Of a DNA stretch of 64,000 nucleotides, positions 22,017 through 33,429 are shown in pieces (positions within the stretch are counted from its first letter, which is position 1; each line of letters begins with the position of its first letter). Origin of the DNA: Gari tellinella (taxonomy: Eukaryota > Mollusca > Bivalvia > Cardiida > Psammobiidae); assembly GCA_922989275.2 (NCBI GenBank), contig OV277857.1:115620231-115684230 (forward strand), given 5' to 3'. The notes beneath the pieces were generated by a model. It was not told the origin of the DNA. It saw nothing but the letters and a program-made list of their open reading frames with translations, and made no database searches. A program made the position numbers and the translations under genes.

Positions 22017-22442
22017 TACAATGGAGAAAACGTTATTTTTTCTCGTTTAACTCTTTCCTCCCTAAAACTTTAAATGGACAATTCCAGTTTCCATTTTAGT
22101 CTAGTCCATTTCTGACTTTTAAGGATTGTTTTTGTCAATCTTTGGCTTTATGACAAACAGTGAAGACCCTGATCAGAGGGCTCCTTTCGGAGCCCTCTGA
22201 TCTGGGTCTTCACTGTTTGCACAGGACAAGTGTACTATTCACATATACACTGTTTGAAAAGGACGCCTATATGCGGGACTAGGGTTCAAAGGGTTAAACG
22301 CAAACGAAACGCAAACGCATTGCAATCAAATGTACAAAAAATAACTTTTTCACAACCCCGACCATTCATTTTTTTACGAGTGGCAAATAGTTTGGAGCCT
22401 GATCTAGCACCGAACTGTTTGCAATGGAAATAATCGTTTGAG
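22017..22442 (+). mobile_element. MITE family A interrupted by a TTAA element
   Basis: The left end TACAATGGAGAAAACGTTAT reaches CTCGTTTAA and then a complete family B element intervenes (22047-22297). Family A resumes as AAACGCAAACGAAACGC, AATCAAATGTAC, then GGAGCCTGATCTAGCACC with a shortened core. The right terminal repeat is lost. Confidence 0.82.
22047..22297 (-). mobile_element. TTAA MITE family B, copy 4, nested in family A
   Basis: Complete element with TTAA at 22047-22050 and 22294-22297. The hairpin ACCCTGATCAGAGGGCTCC, loop TTTC, GGAGCCCTCTGATCTGGGT lies at about 22160-22210. Flanking family A sequence rejoins to GTTTAAACGC after removing the element and one TTAA, so the TTAA is a target-site duplication. 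Confidence 0.88.
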
Positions 22443-23460
22443 TGTAGCCTAGCTCTGAGGGTCCATTTTAGCAAGACAAAGTCAGAAGTAGGTTGAATCT
22501 TCATTCATGATGTTACATGTCAATATATGATGATAATGGATATGGGATGATGATACACATGTATATACAATACACACAGTCCCAACTCAACTCGACTGCT
22601 AGATGGCAACCAACTGCAATCTGAAAGTAATAATGAATACATGAGTAATCATGCCAAAATATTCTAAACCCTGCTGGCATGAATATTGAAACATGACACA
22701 TGGTAATAACAATAACATGTAAATAAACGCCTTATTATTCCTTATGAAAAAGGGCATGGAACACTATGGGGTAAAAATATAAAGTTATGTGGTTGTCAAC
22801 AGCATAACATCCCATAACATGCTGTTATGTAATGTTATGGTTGCAAACACATAATAACAAACTATTGCTTCCTAAATGCAGGTCTGATAATGGGTTTTAC
22901 AGTACAAACTATTTAACAAATACACAATACTCCACCCACTTACTAGTTTATGGAACTAAACGAAGTTACCACTCCTCCACAACTCTGCCAACTCACACTC
23001 TCACTGTAGGTGCTTAAACTGCAAATAATGTTATTCTGGTTAGTCAAATATCATAAACAGAAGATACGGAAATGACAATTGCTGCTATTTCGATTCGCGA
23101 AAATACATTACGCTACAGACAAACCGGAGTGAAATAACTTCACTACGCGTTGAAAACAATACAGCAGAAGTTCATTACAACCTGTGCCAAGTCGTTGCTA
23201 ATTCATAGTAACGATACAAACCAGTATTTGACTTTATAAACCTATTAAAATATATTAAATATGTGTTTTCTTCTGAGATGTTTCCTTCTCAATTCTTATC
23301 ATACAACTGAAAACCGTGCGAAATGACGTCAGAGAGCTAAAGAGTTACCGAACTTAAAATGAGTGAAAAGATAAAACTACCGAAATGACCGAAAACACAA
23401 CCTGGTCACATTAACGTAAACGCTTTTATTGGAAAGAATACCGTTTTCGCTACTGTGCAC
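22443..23460. other. No gene seen; short palindrome
   Basis: AT-rich, unassigned. A local palindrome of CATAACAT/ATGTTATG motifs lies at 22803-22839. A family A-like terminus (TGGAAAGAATACCGTTTTCG) occurs at about 23425. Confidence 0.4.
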
Positions 23461-23913
23461 GGTGTCTAATCAGACTACAAACAGTTCATATGCGTCATAA
23501 TAATTGTTTTAGCACAAAAAACGTTAATTGAGAACAATAGTATCTTAGTCTCTGTAAATAGCAAGTATTGTTGGCCCTTTTTTCTGTCAGTATATTGAAA
23601 GCTTTAAAACGTGTCATCTGGTTTTATTCTTAGACAAGAAGTTCAAGAAGTGTAATGGACATGAGTGTCAATAATATCTAGATCACGAATATTCTCCTAT
23701 TCCCTTGGCGGTTGTTAAGGATACAAACCGTCAGAAAATGCCAGTACATTCGGGCCAATGTAACTTAGCGGCTAAGTCGTAATAAGTGTATACAGCACCT
23801 GCGCTAGTCTTTGAAGTTGAGTTTAGAATATATGTCAATTGAAATTTACATCGATCACCGCCCGTCTCCGTTCTGATTTTAGCTGAACCTTTCCCTGCCA
23901 TTCTTTGCTGGAA

Positions 23914-24155
23914 AATTAGTAAACTAAGTTTACAAACAACTTACGCAAATTATTTGCGAAAGTCAAAATTTTAATTTATATTTTTTATCATCACTCGCTA
24001 CAAACAGCAAATAGCCAGATCAGAGGATGCGCTTTTAGCGCGTCCTCTGATCTGGCTATTTGCTGTTTGCAAACGTTTATGATCGAAAAATAAGAGTTAA
24101 ACGATTTTGACTTACGCAAAAATTTTGCGTAAGTAGTTTAGTAAAACGGGCCCCT
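23914..24155 (-). mobile_element. MITE family G, copy 1
   Basis: The inverted arms carry ACTTACGCAAAT / TTTTGCGTAAGTAGTTTAGT, and the right end reads GTAAAACGGGCCC. The hairpin ACAGCAAATAGCCAGATCAG, AGGATGCGC, GCGCGTCCTCTGATCTGGCT, ATTTGCTGTTTG at 24002-24070 is nearly perfect. Same element as 37997-38239 in opposite orientation. The left tip is degraded. Confidence 0.8.
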
Positions 24156-24898
24156 GATCTGTCTGCACTGTTTGTTTCCACTTTTTTTCTCTGAAACGGG
24201 TCGTATTTCAAAAAGGAAATAGTCTTGAAAAGACGTCAGTATAGAAAAGGTGAAACAACGGAATGAAATAAATTCGAGTACGAATAAAACCATTCTACAA
24301 TATTCACTACATAAAATGAATTATTATTTTCTTGTTATCAAAACAATTTCTTAAAACATAATCTTACTTTACTATAATTGTTTCTTAATGATTGTATTGA
24401 AAACTCATTTTTTCTAAAAACGAGAGAATGATACGAGCGTACATAATAAAAATTTTGAACAAGCTCGAGTTTAAATGACTGCAATTTTTTTATGTTTTAA
24501 TACTTTTTTTGAGAAAAAAGAACACACCAAATATAATAATTGACTAAACAATAGGACGTCGAATTGTTCAGTGTCTGATCCTTACCTATTGTTTCAGTTG
24601 CAAAAGTCTTGGAATTCGTACTTGAACCTAAGAGTTGCGTTGACACCGTTTCAATATCACGAGAAACATGTATTGAAGTAAAATTCATCTTTTCATTTCA
24701 ATTTGCTATAATATTAATCATAGCATCTTCAGATATTACATTTCGAAAGTAGTTTGGTTTTTATAATACATCTGTACTTGAAGAGTTTGAAAAGCAATTC
24801 CTTACGCGATAATGCATTTAAGAGGAAGATATTCTGATCATCTATTAAAAAGTATATATGTCTTAGGCCGCGGTTACATGTACATGAAGTGCATGGTA
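24156..24898. other. No gene or clear repeat seen
   Basis: AT-rich unassigned sequence with a few short frames. Confidence 0.4.
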
Positions 24899-25139
24899 TA
24901 CAGTGGAGAAAACGTTATTCTTTCCCGTTTAAACGCAAACAGAGCGCAAACGCATTGTACTAAAATGTAGAAAATGGCACATTTTTAAACATTCATTTTT
25001 ACACGGGAGGCAAATAGTTTGGAGCCTGATCAGACGCCGGGTTACCCGGCGTCTGATCTGGCTCCAAACTGTTTGCAATGGAAATAATAGTTTTAGCGTA
25101 AACGCGTGTAATGGGAAAGAATAACGTTTATCCACTGTA
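24899..25139 (+). mobile_element. MITE family A, copy 3 (well preserved)
   Basis: TACAGTGGAGAAAACG at the left and AACGTTTATCCACTGTA at the right. The core GGAGCCTGATCAGACGCCGG, GTTACC, CGGCGTCTGATCTGGCTCC is at about 25020-25069, with CAAATAGTTT / AAACTGTTTG outer arms. Total 241 bp. Confidence 0.88.
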
Positions 25140-25149
25140 CGATATACGT

Positions 25150-26008
25150 ATACACGATTACTTGTGATTGAACAATGTATGATCAATTAGCAACCGGGCT
25201 CCAAACTGTTTGCTACTCGGTCTAAAATACATCTTCAGAAATGCAAAAACAGTTGTCATTTTCCACATTTTATTGTACTGTACTTGCGTTTCGTTTCATT
25301 TCGTTTAAACGGGAAACAAGAAATATCTTTAAAAAAGATATTCAGCGGAATGAGTGGTTGAACTAATGCTATAGATGGGTGTGCAAAATTGAAATGAAAT
25401 TGAGGTTTTCAAAGAATTGTAATATCTTTGATTGAAAAGCAAAAAATACAAGTATACAATGGAAACAGTAACTTTTATTTAAAATGGAAAACTATCATGT
25501 ACAGAAATGCAAAACAAAACAATAATTTAACTCATATTCTAGCTACTAATAGGAGATCTTCACATTAATATATTGTTCTATATATCAAACTTCATTCATA
25601 GAGTTTCTTGAAAAAAAATCCACTTTAACTAAATAAACAACTGTGCATGCTCATACAGATACAACAGTCTGCTGTAGATTTTCTTACACTTCACTCTTGT
25701 AAATAATGATGAAACAACACAATGGTGTTAAACTCACGTGAGGCCATATATTGTTATTAATGTATGGTAAATGTGTACAAATAGTCAAATTAGTAGTAAA
25801 CCTATCTTTCTCTGTATATCTATAAAAATATTTCAGATGTCATTATCTTACAGTATAAGTATGATTGCATCAGCACAGTATAGTAAATTGCAGTCTGTGT
25901 CTCTAAATTTTACAATCACAATTCATATCTGGTAAAACTGTAAAATTGCATAGACCAGCCTACAGGGTTCCAGATAAGAGGGAGTAAACTGAACAAATCA
26001 CATGTTTT
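25150..26008. other. Unassigned; partial family A at the start
   Basis: About 25195-25320 is a right-hand A-type fragment (GGCTCCAAACTGTTTGC, CGTTTCATTTCGTTTAAACG). The rest is AT-rich with no gene seen. Confidence 0.4.
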
Positions 26009-26025
26009 CACTCATTTCAGCACCA

Positions 26026-26222
26026 AATAAATACGAAAGAAGACTCAAGCAGGAAACGCAACACAAACAATACACCCACCTCTAAAGCAGAACACACACA
26101 CAGCCATACCATAACAAACACACACACACACACACACACACACAACAAACAAACACACACACACGCAATCCCACACACCAAACAGAAAAGAATACGCAAG
26201 ACAAACATAAAGCATAGGAGCC
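26026..26222. mobile_element. CA-repeat block, copy 1
   Basis: Begins AAATAAATACGAAAGAAGAC, continues with GGAAACGCAACACAAACAAT and a CA microsatellite, and ends ACGCAAGACAAACATAAAGC and ATAGGAGCCCGCCTT. The same block, including its non-microsatellite flanks, occurs at 43979-44191, so it is a dispersed unit rather than a chance CA repeat. Reverse-strand open frames of V/C residues are microsatellite artefacts. Confidence 0.75.
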
Positions 26223-26689
26223 CGCCTTGGTGCGGTCAGCAGCAATCAATAATTAATTATAAATTAACCATTAACAACCACTGGGGGGTTAAACCTGGGT
26301 TTAGGGGCGCCCAACCTCACACTTATCTCCTATATTCACCTATAAAGACGAGCAGTGTACATAAAATATAAACCCTGTTCCACAACCTTACAGTCAAAAA
26401 GACCGCCAGCACAGTAAGTAAATACATGTAAAACATCTAACAAAATTCTATGACAAGATTATTAGTAACACGGGAAAGAATTAAACATTCAAGCCCGTTT
26501 TAAAAAAACCCACTATGGCAACGGTCAAATTGTACTCAAGCGACTAGTCTGTAGTCAAGAGTAACTGTAAGACATGGAAGGGTTCAGGGTACGACAGAGA
26601 GGGAGAGAAAAAACAAAGCACGAAAATCCGACATAACTCTCCCGGTTAAGGACGGCTTTAGAGATACATCATCATGTAGTGCTAAGCCC

Positions 26690-27108
26690 TGTCTGTCGTC
26701 GCACAACCAAAGAGGAAAGCATAGTTATCAATTGTAGATTGATCGATAACCAAACGTGAAGTGCGCAGCAATATAGTTGGATCATAATCTTTTTTGAGGA
26801 AAAATCTAATACGTTTCACAAATAGGTTTTGAAAATACATATGTCCAAGAATCTTACGAAGTCTGTAAATCACATCACCATAAAACTCCGGATGTGAAAT
26901 ACCTTGCCACAGAAAAGACTTTAAGTTACATTTATACTTGTTAATGAGAGGAAGATTTTCTATAAAAGAATTTAGAAAATGTTTTACGAAGTTTATGAAA
27001 TCTGTACCCATATTTAAGAAGCTTTTCAGTAATAGTTTTATTACGAATGTGGAAGTCCTCAACAGAGGTACAAGCTCTAGCAAAACGAATAAGTTGTGAA
27101 ATATAAAC
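26690..27108 (-). pseudogene. Reverse-transcriptase C-terminal fragment, frameshifted
   Basis: Read on the minus strand, the 3' part encodes INKYKCNLKSFLWQGISHPE, FYGDVIYRLRKILGHMYFQN, DYDPTILLRTSRLVIDQST and ends at a stop near 26682. Upstream, another frame encodes VYISQLIRFARACTSVEDFH and IRNKTITEKLLKYGYRFHKL, RKTFSKFFYRK, so a frameshift lies near 26950. This combination resembles the end of reverse-transcriptase-bearing elements common in bivalve and other invertebrate repeats; I cannot fix the clade. The fragment is cut at its 5' side exactly where a hairpin repeat starts (about 27106). It is not functional. Confidence 0.6.
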
Positions 27109-27182
27109 CCTATGGTGTTACTTCTCATTTGGATCGTCTCGAAGAGACAATTCAAATGAGTAGTGTCACCATAGGGTTTAAT
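27103..27182. repeat. Hairpin repeat, copy 1
   Basis: ACCCTATGGTGTTACT pairs with AGTGTCACCATAGGGTTT around a GTCTCGAAGAGAC centre, with CATTTGGA / TTCAAATGAG arms. A second copy is at 49925-50045, where the shared block continues into GCAGAAATA and ATCTGGAG. Confidence 0.75.
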
Positions 27183-27701
27183 GCAGAAATAAAGATTTTA
27201 AGTTTTGAAATACACCCTTCATCTGGAGCCATGACTACTATCCAATCAGAAAATTCAGTTTTCAACAGGTGCTCTTGATTCTAAATTTCTGTTCAAATAT
27301 GATTGGTTGAATATGTTGTCTAAATAGATACCATTCAGCTCCGCTGAAAATTAACGTTCTCTATTGTAGCATATACCCTTATTTAGACTGCCGTATACCG
27401 TTTGCCGAGTACTGTCTACCGTATACGTAAATGTTACCATAACCTTAAAGTTATGAAAGGCACGATGCAGTATGGGCGTCTGTATATATGTATGTATGGG
27501 GATGTTATTCAGATAACACATTCTGTTTTAAGTTGATTCATTTTGAACCGGATCAAAATAACCCAGTTCACACTAAGAACATTTCTATACTCCATTGCTG
27601 CATTTTGGGTTTAATTTCATTTAATATGAAATATGAATAATTCTACTACACTAAAGTTGTAAGAAAAAGCTCATATGTACAAATCAAAATGCAATCATAC
27701 A

Positions 27702-27832
27702 ATCGATAAATCAATCAATCAATTAACCAATAAATAAATAAATAAATAAATAAATAAATCAACAAATCAATCAACCAATAATCGTTAAATCAATCAATCA
27801 ATCAATCAATCAATCAACCAATCAACCTATGA
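27702..27832. repeat. Tetranucleotide microsatellite (AATC/AAAT)
   Basis: Interrupted runs of AATC and AAAT with perfect stretches of AATAAATAAATAAATAAAT and AATCAATCAATCAATC. Confidence 0.9.
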
Positions 27833-28105
27833 CCTAAGTGTCAATGTATATATATACTTTGAGAATGCAAACTGTTTGTCGCTCTGATGATTAGTTTTTA
27901 ATGAAAATTCACACAAACGATCGATATTAGAATTTCTTGTAGACGACGTATATTTCAGATTACAGTTACATGTAGTGTGACAGGATGAACAAGGTTTACC
28001 TCAACAACATAGTTTCTCTTTTATAGTTGTCACTGTTCTATCAAGATGGAATTTGAGTTTGAACTTCAGTGGTTATCAAATTCAAAGTTTCAGACGCACT
28101 TATCT

Positions 28106-28305
28106 AACCCCTTTCCTGCCGACACGTCATCTGTTTTAAACCAGTGTCATCTTTTTTTGTTTCTAAATTCTCTTAATGTATCTTGAATAAAGAAATATTG
28201 AAATTTGTGTCAAGAGTTTGGAATCTGATCAGGTGTTGTGTTACGTAAACTGTCCCAAACTGTTGCAAATAACAATTGTACTCGGGGTAAGGCAGTGAAG
28301 GATTT
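28106..28305 (+). mobile_element. TTAA-type MITE family J, copy 2 (degenerate)
   Basis: AACCCCTTTCCTGCCGACAC, then GTCATCTGTTTTAAACCAGT at the left and TACTCGGGGTAAGGCAGTGA at the right. The core is reduced to GAATCTGATCAGGTGTTGTG. The order of blocks matches 32528-32754. Confidence 0.6.
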
Positions 28306-29010
28306 AGATATAATGAGATTCGCTTCTTTTGCTCTCCTCGAGTCATTTCAAATATTACGAATGTTAAATAGATATATATGCTAAAGAACGTCAAGTGCCT
28401 CTATATCCCTTAGTGCCAAAGTGTCAACCAAGTAGCATATGGCAAACGGTATGGATCCAAATCAGGCGCCGTGCAATTAGATTTTAGATCAATACCTAGT
28501 TTGTTTGATTATCGCATCCATAGTTAAGCCAATTTAAGGTATACATATACGTGTAATTATATAGCATATTTTGAAAAGAGAAAATCAGATCATAATTTAG
28601 AAGGAAGAACACAAGGGTTAGACAGTTCGAAATGTGGTAGACATTTGAGCATTCTTGTAGCAGACGCGAAGTAACTGGACCAGTTTGTTACACAAGGACA
28701 AGGCAGACGCTAAGCCTTGTATTTGATGGTTCACAACTGGTCTGTGATGCAAATAACATGACCTTATTGTGCACGAGGAATGTTCGGAAAGTATTGTACA
28801 TGTATATTGTATTGTAAAACTTTGGATACTGATGGGAACGTGCATGATTTCATTTCACATCCTCAATTTATTTCCTTCGCGAGAAATGCATACTTTTTGT
28901 CTTGCCTCGAGGTATGCTGCTCTTGCTATATTACGTAGTAGTGGTGAATAGCAGAACCGAGAGCGTCTGCCATCGACATCTTTGATCAGATATGATGTTT
29001 TGTAAGTTTT
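28306..29010. other. Unassigned; one core fragment
   Basis: A half core with GGATCCAAATCAGGCGCCG lies at about 28452. A short mirrored pair GACCAGTTTGTTACACAAG / AACTGGTCTGTGATGC is near 28678-28750. No gene is seen. Confidence 0.4.
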
Positions 29011-29042
29011 TGAAACAGATAGATGTCGCATCGCGGCCGATC

Positions 29043-29215
29043 TGGGGCCCGTCTTACGAAACGTCGTACGACAAAAATTGGTCGTTACTCAAAACTTTAC
29101 AATTAGTGTATGTTTTTTTCAATGCGATTCCAAAGAGATATCACAAGATAGGATTAGATGAAGAAATAAACAATAATTGAGAACTTTGAATCTGAGTTCC
29201 GATAATATTTCTCAA
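29043..29215. repeat. Half of a G-like element
   Basis: GGGCCCGTCTTACGAAACGT, CGTACGACAAAAATTGG and the arm GATTCCAAAGAGATATCACA, AGATAGGATTAGATGAAG match one half of the palindrome at 45330-45561. Confidence 0.6.
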
Positions 29216-29484
29216 ACGACATTTCATAAGATAGGCCACTGGCGAATAATGTGGATGTGGAAGCAGTAACTCTCTTCGGCATCAAAAACTGTGTAACCGT
29301 ACTAGAGATGTATGATGGAGTATTGTAATGCACTAGTTGAACAATTTTGAAACATGTTTTTCGGTGAGGCTGTTTAGAGTTCTTCTTCAATGTTTTCAAT
29401 ATATCGTCAGGGTAGTATCTACCAGTCACACTTCTATTATTTTACCCATTACCCAATAGCATGTGTGTAGTTTTGAAGATAGGT

Positions 29485-29700
29485 GACCACTTAAGCTGGT
29501 TGAAAGTAAAGCAGAATGTGCCTCAAGGCACATTCTGCTTTACTGTCAGCCAGCTTTAAGCTATAATCTGCTAGAATATAGAAAACATTTCTTATGATAC
29601 AATGTCATGTATATAACTGTATCATAGACGATCTATTTTCTTCAATGTAGTAATAAATTTAAGGCGGAAAAGGGCGTATTTATGGGATAATGTGTTAACT
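29485..29700. mobile_element. TTAA-type MITE family D, divergent copy
   Basis: Hairpin at 29493-29568: GGTTGAAAGTAAAGCAGAAT, GTGCCTCAAGGCAC, ATTCTGCTTTACTGTCAGCC. Downstream CTATTTTCTTCAATGTAG and AAGGCGGAAAAGGGCG match the copy at 36528-36712. The right end is near GTGTTAAC (29693-29700). Confidence 0.6.
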
Positions 29701-30920
29701 GGAGTCTGTACCCTTATTAAAGAAGAATATGACAAATATGAGTTCGCCTTCAATGTGCGTTTTGCAATTATTGGCATTTTGTCGTGTTTTCTGACCTATA
29801 TTGTGTTCCCAAACCTTTCTCGCAGGTTCCAAATAATGTTTCAATGTTTCATCGCCTGTAACAACATTTGCAAAAGCCTTTTTGTCATACTTCGAGAATA
29901 TGTTTAGCAATCTTTTGCCAGTTTTTAACACATAAACCTGTTAATATTTTGCTTAAAATGAAATGAAATCTTGTAATGCAAAATACTACACAAATATCGT
30001 GTACAGTATATCAACTATCAATTTGAGAATTTATTTAATTTCAAAACATTTTTCTCACATATTTTCGGCAAACTTGGTTTTAAGGCCAATAGACTCTTCA
30101 CACCATCAACGTTGTTTTTCTCATGCAAACGGTCTCATGAAAAAGAAATCATAACTGACTCATAAAGCCGTGTTATTTGGGAAAATACTCTTTCAAAGAA
30201 CAGCAGGGTTTACTCCGAATACTTTATAATACAGATTTCATTCACTTTGTTATTTGTTTTCTGACTAGATTGTGCTACAGATTTGAAGAATGACCTTATC
30301 ACACAGACTACAGACTTGAGAATGACAGTGTTATTTAGAACGTCAAAATATCTAAACGTTAAATTTTGAGTTATAAAAGCAGACGGCAATTGTTTAAAAC
30401 TGATGGCGTCATGGCAGGTAAGGGATCAAATATGTAAACAATGATTGCCTTGCGTTAGTACCTATTTTCTCACGTATTGGCTCATACGCGGAATACCCAC
30501 TTCTTTCGGGATAAACTTATTCTGTCAAAACAAATAAGTGTATTACACGTTTTTTGAATATCCATATCAGACGTCCCAGTAATTTTACCATGACTCCGAA
30601 CTGATTTCCGCTCAGACTGTAAAGGGCTTCGCAACCGAATAGTGTACTTGTCAAAATAAAATAAAATACTCAAATAAAAGCAAATTTGTGGCATTATTTG
30701 GCTTCTGACTTAAAAAAAATATGATCAGTCTAAAAAAAGTCTTAAGAATCGTCACCGAATCTTAGTTTTTTAGATATTTTCCATCGTTTTTCTATAGCGT
30801 CAGCTGACGGTATAGTTGTTGTTGTTGCTTCTCTACACGGGCTCAGACATAAACCCGAGCCGAATAAAGTACTATCAATCAATACCAGTGAAGTACGTTG
30901 TTTCGCTACCATATATATAG
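29701..30920. other. No gene or clear repeat seen
   Basis: AT-rich. The 71- and 78-codon frames facing each other at 29692-29931 overlap the same sequence and match nothing known to me. Confidence 0.4.
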
Positions 30921-30924
30921 AGAG

Positions 30925-31003
30925 CGCTGGTAGCCGTGGGGGTAAAGGCGTTTCCTCATTTTTCATGTTTGTCTACGCATGGAGGGTCACGGGTTCGAAT
31001 GCA
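30925..31003 (+). repeat. Possible tRNA-derived (SINE-like) segment
   Basis: A-box-like TGGTAGCCGTGGGGG near 30928 and B-box-like CACGGGTTCGAATGC near 30987, followed by a T-rich stretch. The spacing is longer than in a standard tRNA. Confidence 0.3.
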
Positions 31004-31588
31004 TTTTTTAACAGAATTTAATATCCTAAAGTAAATCTTACCCATTTATATAAGCATTTGACATATATTTACAAATTACTATTTTTAATGCTAAATCCGG
31101 TTGCGAGCCCCATTAATACATTGTCAAAGTATTCTTAGTTTTCCTACGTTACTTTTAAACAGTTAATAATGAAATACATGCTAAGTTTGTTCATCCAAGT
31201 ATAAGTCAATGACTTACTCCTTCATTAAAAAATACACTATATATTTAAAGGGTTTATAAAGCACTGCTCTGGGTTTCCCTATCGCATACGTTTGTCAAAG
31301 TTTAATCTGTATATCCTAATAAGACGCAGCTCAAAGGGTCCACACCATTTGTCAGGGTCTTCTTATATTACCAATATGTAATAACTAATGTAACAACAAT
31401 ATGGATTACACGACAATGCCAAAGTGGAAACCTAATACCATGTACACTAGCACCTTTAGAAGCCGACCTTTTGAGGACCGAAAAAAAATGTTTGGTTTAG
31501 AAAGGTTGTGACCTTTAAGACAATTTTATTGGTCAGTCATTTTATATAGACGGTTGCTTACTGCAGGAAAATAGTATAAAGAAAATTC
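31004..31588. other. No gene or clear repeat seen
   Basis: AT-rich unassigned sequence. Confidence 0.4.
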
Positions 31589-31830
31589 TTAACCCTTTCC
31601 CCAATAGGAGCGACTTTTAGCGCATTTTATTTATTCCTCCGCTGTAGAAAAATAGTTCCAATTTGCTCAGTAATGCACATGTACGATACGAAATACTTTA
31701 TAATTCCTAGCAGAAGGTAGCCTTTAGCAGGCTGAAAGTAAAGCAGAATGCGCCTTAAGGCGCATTCTGCTTTACTTTCAACCTGCTTTAATTAGTTACA
31801 TGTCTTCAAAACTAGAAACAGGCTAGGAGT
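31589..31830 (+). mobile_element. TTAA MITE family D, copy 1
   Basis: TTAACCCTTTCCCCAATAGG at the left, with ACTAGAAACAGGCTAGGAGT near the right. The hairpin at 31728-31791 is perfect over about 30 bp per arm: AGCAGGCTGAAAGTAAAGCA, GAATGCGCCTTAAGGCGCAT and mirror. The right TTAA is lost. Confidence 0.75.
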
Positions 31831-31933
31831 CGACAGCCACCTGTCCAATAACCTCAGCACATGTTTTGTTGAAGAACTTGTTAGAACGTAGATTATGTGT
31901 TTGAGACCGAGAACTGTGTCATATGTTCACCAG

Positions 31934-32283
31934 TACAGTGCCCCCTCTTTACAACGACAACTAATGTGATACAACAAGTGTATGTGTGTTGTTCGGAGGG
32001 AATTTTTATAGGGAGGGAAATTGTAAACATATATAACAGCTTGAATCCGGATCAGACGCCGCGAGGCGCGGCGTCTTATCTGGATTCAAGCTGGTTGCCA
32101 CTCGTCATTATATATTTTTTCTATCAAAATGTATTTTATGTAAGAAAAATAAAAGACAGCAAATATAAGCAGACGATATTGCAGCAGTAAAGGCGTTAGA
32201 AAAAATATATTTGGAACTGTTGAACGGGTTGTTTAAAATGGGAGACGTTGGTCGGAAGGCCGTTGTAGGGAAGGAACACTGTA
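31934..32283 (+). mobile_element. MITE family E, copy 3
   Basis: TACAGTGCCCCCTCTTTACA and GTAGGGAAGGAACACTGTA form the ends. Core at 32036-32098: CTTGAATCCGGATCAGACGC, CGCGAGGCGCGG, CGTCTTATCTGGATTCAAG. The 97-codon frame at 31897-32190 is repeat sequence. Confidence 0.83.
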
Positions 32284-32527
32284 GATCTTTTCCGGTTTAG
32301 GGGAGTCCAGATTTGGGAGTTTATACTGTACATGTACTTTGTATCAAAGTGTGAGGTCGTTTTGTTATACACCTCGCTAAAACACCTCTAAAGGTTATAT
32401 AATATTCCAATCTCAACATCAGTTAGGGATACCAATTTTAGTGTGTGAGTTTATCGTCGGATGGTGTAGTATTTCGTCTTATTTTCAAGTTACTATAACA
32501 TTTACAATGACACAGGTTTCACTGTAC

Positions 32528-32754
32528 TTAATCCCTTAACTGCCATGACGTCATCAATTTTAAACAATTGTCGTCTGCTTTTATTTTTCAAAGTAAATAT
32601 TTAGTTATTTTGACTAATGAAATATTGAAATGTGTTTAGAACAGCTTGTATCCTGATCAGACGCCGCTTTACGCGGCGTCTGATCAGGATCCAAACTGTT
32701 TTCAAATTATTAGTGTACTCGGGGTAAGGCAGTGACGGGGTTAAAACAAAAAAA
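32528..32754 (+). mobile_element. TTAA MITE family J, copy 3
   Basis: TTAA at both ends (32528 and 32751). ACTGCCATGACGTCATCAAT and GGGGTAAGGCAGTGACGGGG are the subterminal repeats. Core at 32650-32692 reads ATCCTGATCAGACGCCGCTT, TACGCGGCGTCTGATCAGGAT. Confidence 0.82.
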
Positions 32755-33180
32755 GTTTTATTACTATGGCATTGAATTATTTTGTGAAGCAAATTAACAA
32801 AATATATTGCATTTTATTTGTGGCTAAATTTTGAAATATTGATAAGTTGAGTTGGCGTTGCAGCTGATATGAGACAGTAATGGGAGTGTTTCTGTACCTA
32901 ACTCTGTGCTGAACGACTGTTGAATGTTTGAGCATAGAATTATTTATAAAGACTGGCGATTGCATAACGCATAGTAGAAATATGTTTCTGTCTTACTTTA
33001 ATATGCATTAAAACTGCATTTCTATATATTAATAAAATCATTTAAGCCTCAAATATCTACTAAAGAAGACACTAACAAATTGCGAACATCCTGATTGGAC
33101 GCCGCGTGTCTAATCATGTTCTGCACTGATTGCTATTTCCTATCAAATGTTCTTATGCATAAACAAACGTTGCAGTATAT

Positions 33181-33427
33181 TTAACCCTTTCATTATCAAA
33201 TTTTCCGGGAGAATTTTACCCCTTCACAGATTTAGTGTCGCCTGCTTCAGTATTGCTGTCTGCAAGACGCATTTCAAAGTTAGATTCAAGGTTGATTGAC
33301 TTAGTAAATATCCCTAACAATGTCAATCAGTTTGGGTCCTGATCAGACGCCGCGTTACGCGGCGTCTGATCAGGACCCTAACTGTTTGCAAACGCGCTTT
33401 AAAGCGTCATTGAGGGTGAAAGGGTTA
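33181..33427 (-). mobile_element. TTAA MITE family C, copy 3 (well preserved)
   Basis: TTAACCCTTTCATTATCAAA to GAGGGTGAAAGGGTTAA. Perfect core at 33338-33380: GGGTCCTGATCAGACGCCGC, GTTAC, GCGGCGTCTGATCAGGACCC. The unusual GGGTCC variant is mirrored exactly in the other arm. Confidence 0.88.
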
Positions 33428-33429
33428 AA

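Noticed and set aside
26017..26245. Cys/Val-rich reverse frames
   Set aside because: Translation of the CA microsatellite.
29692..29931. Opposed 71- and 78-codon frames
   Set aside because: Both strands open over the same AT-rich sequence; no similarity to a known family and no supporting signals.
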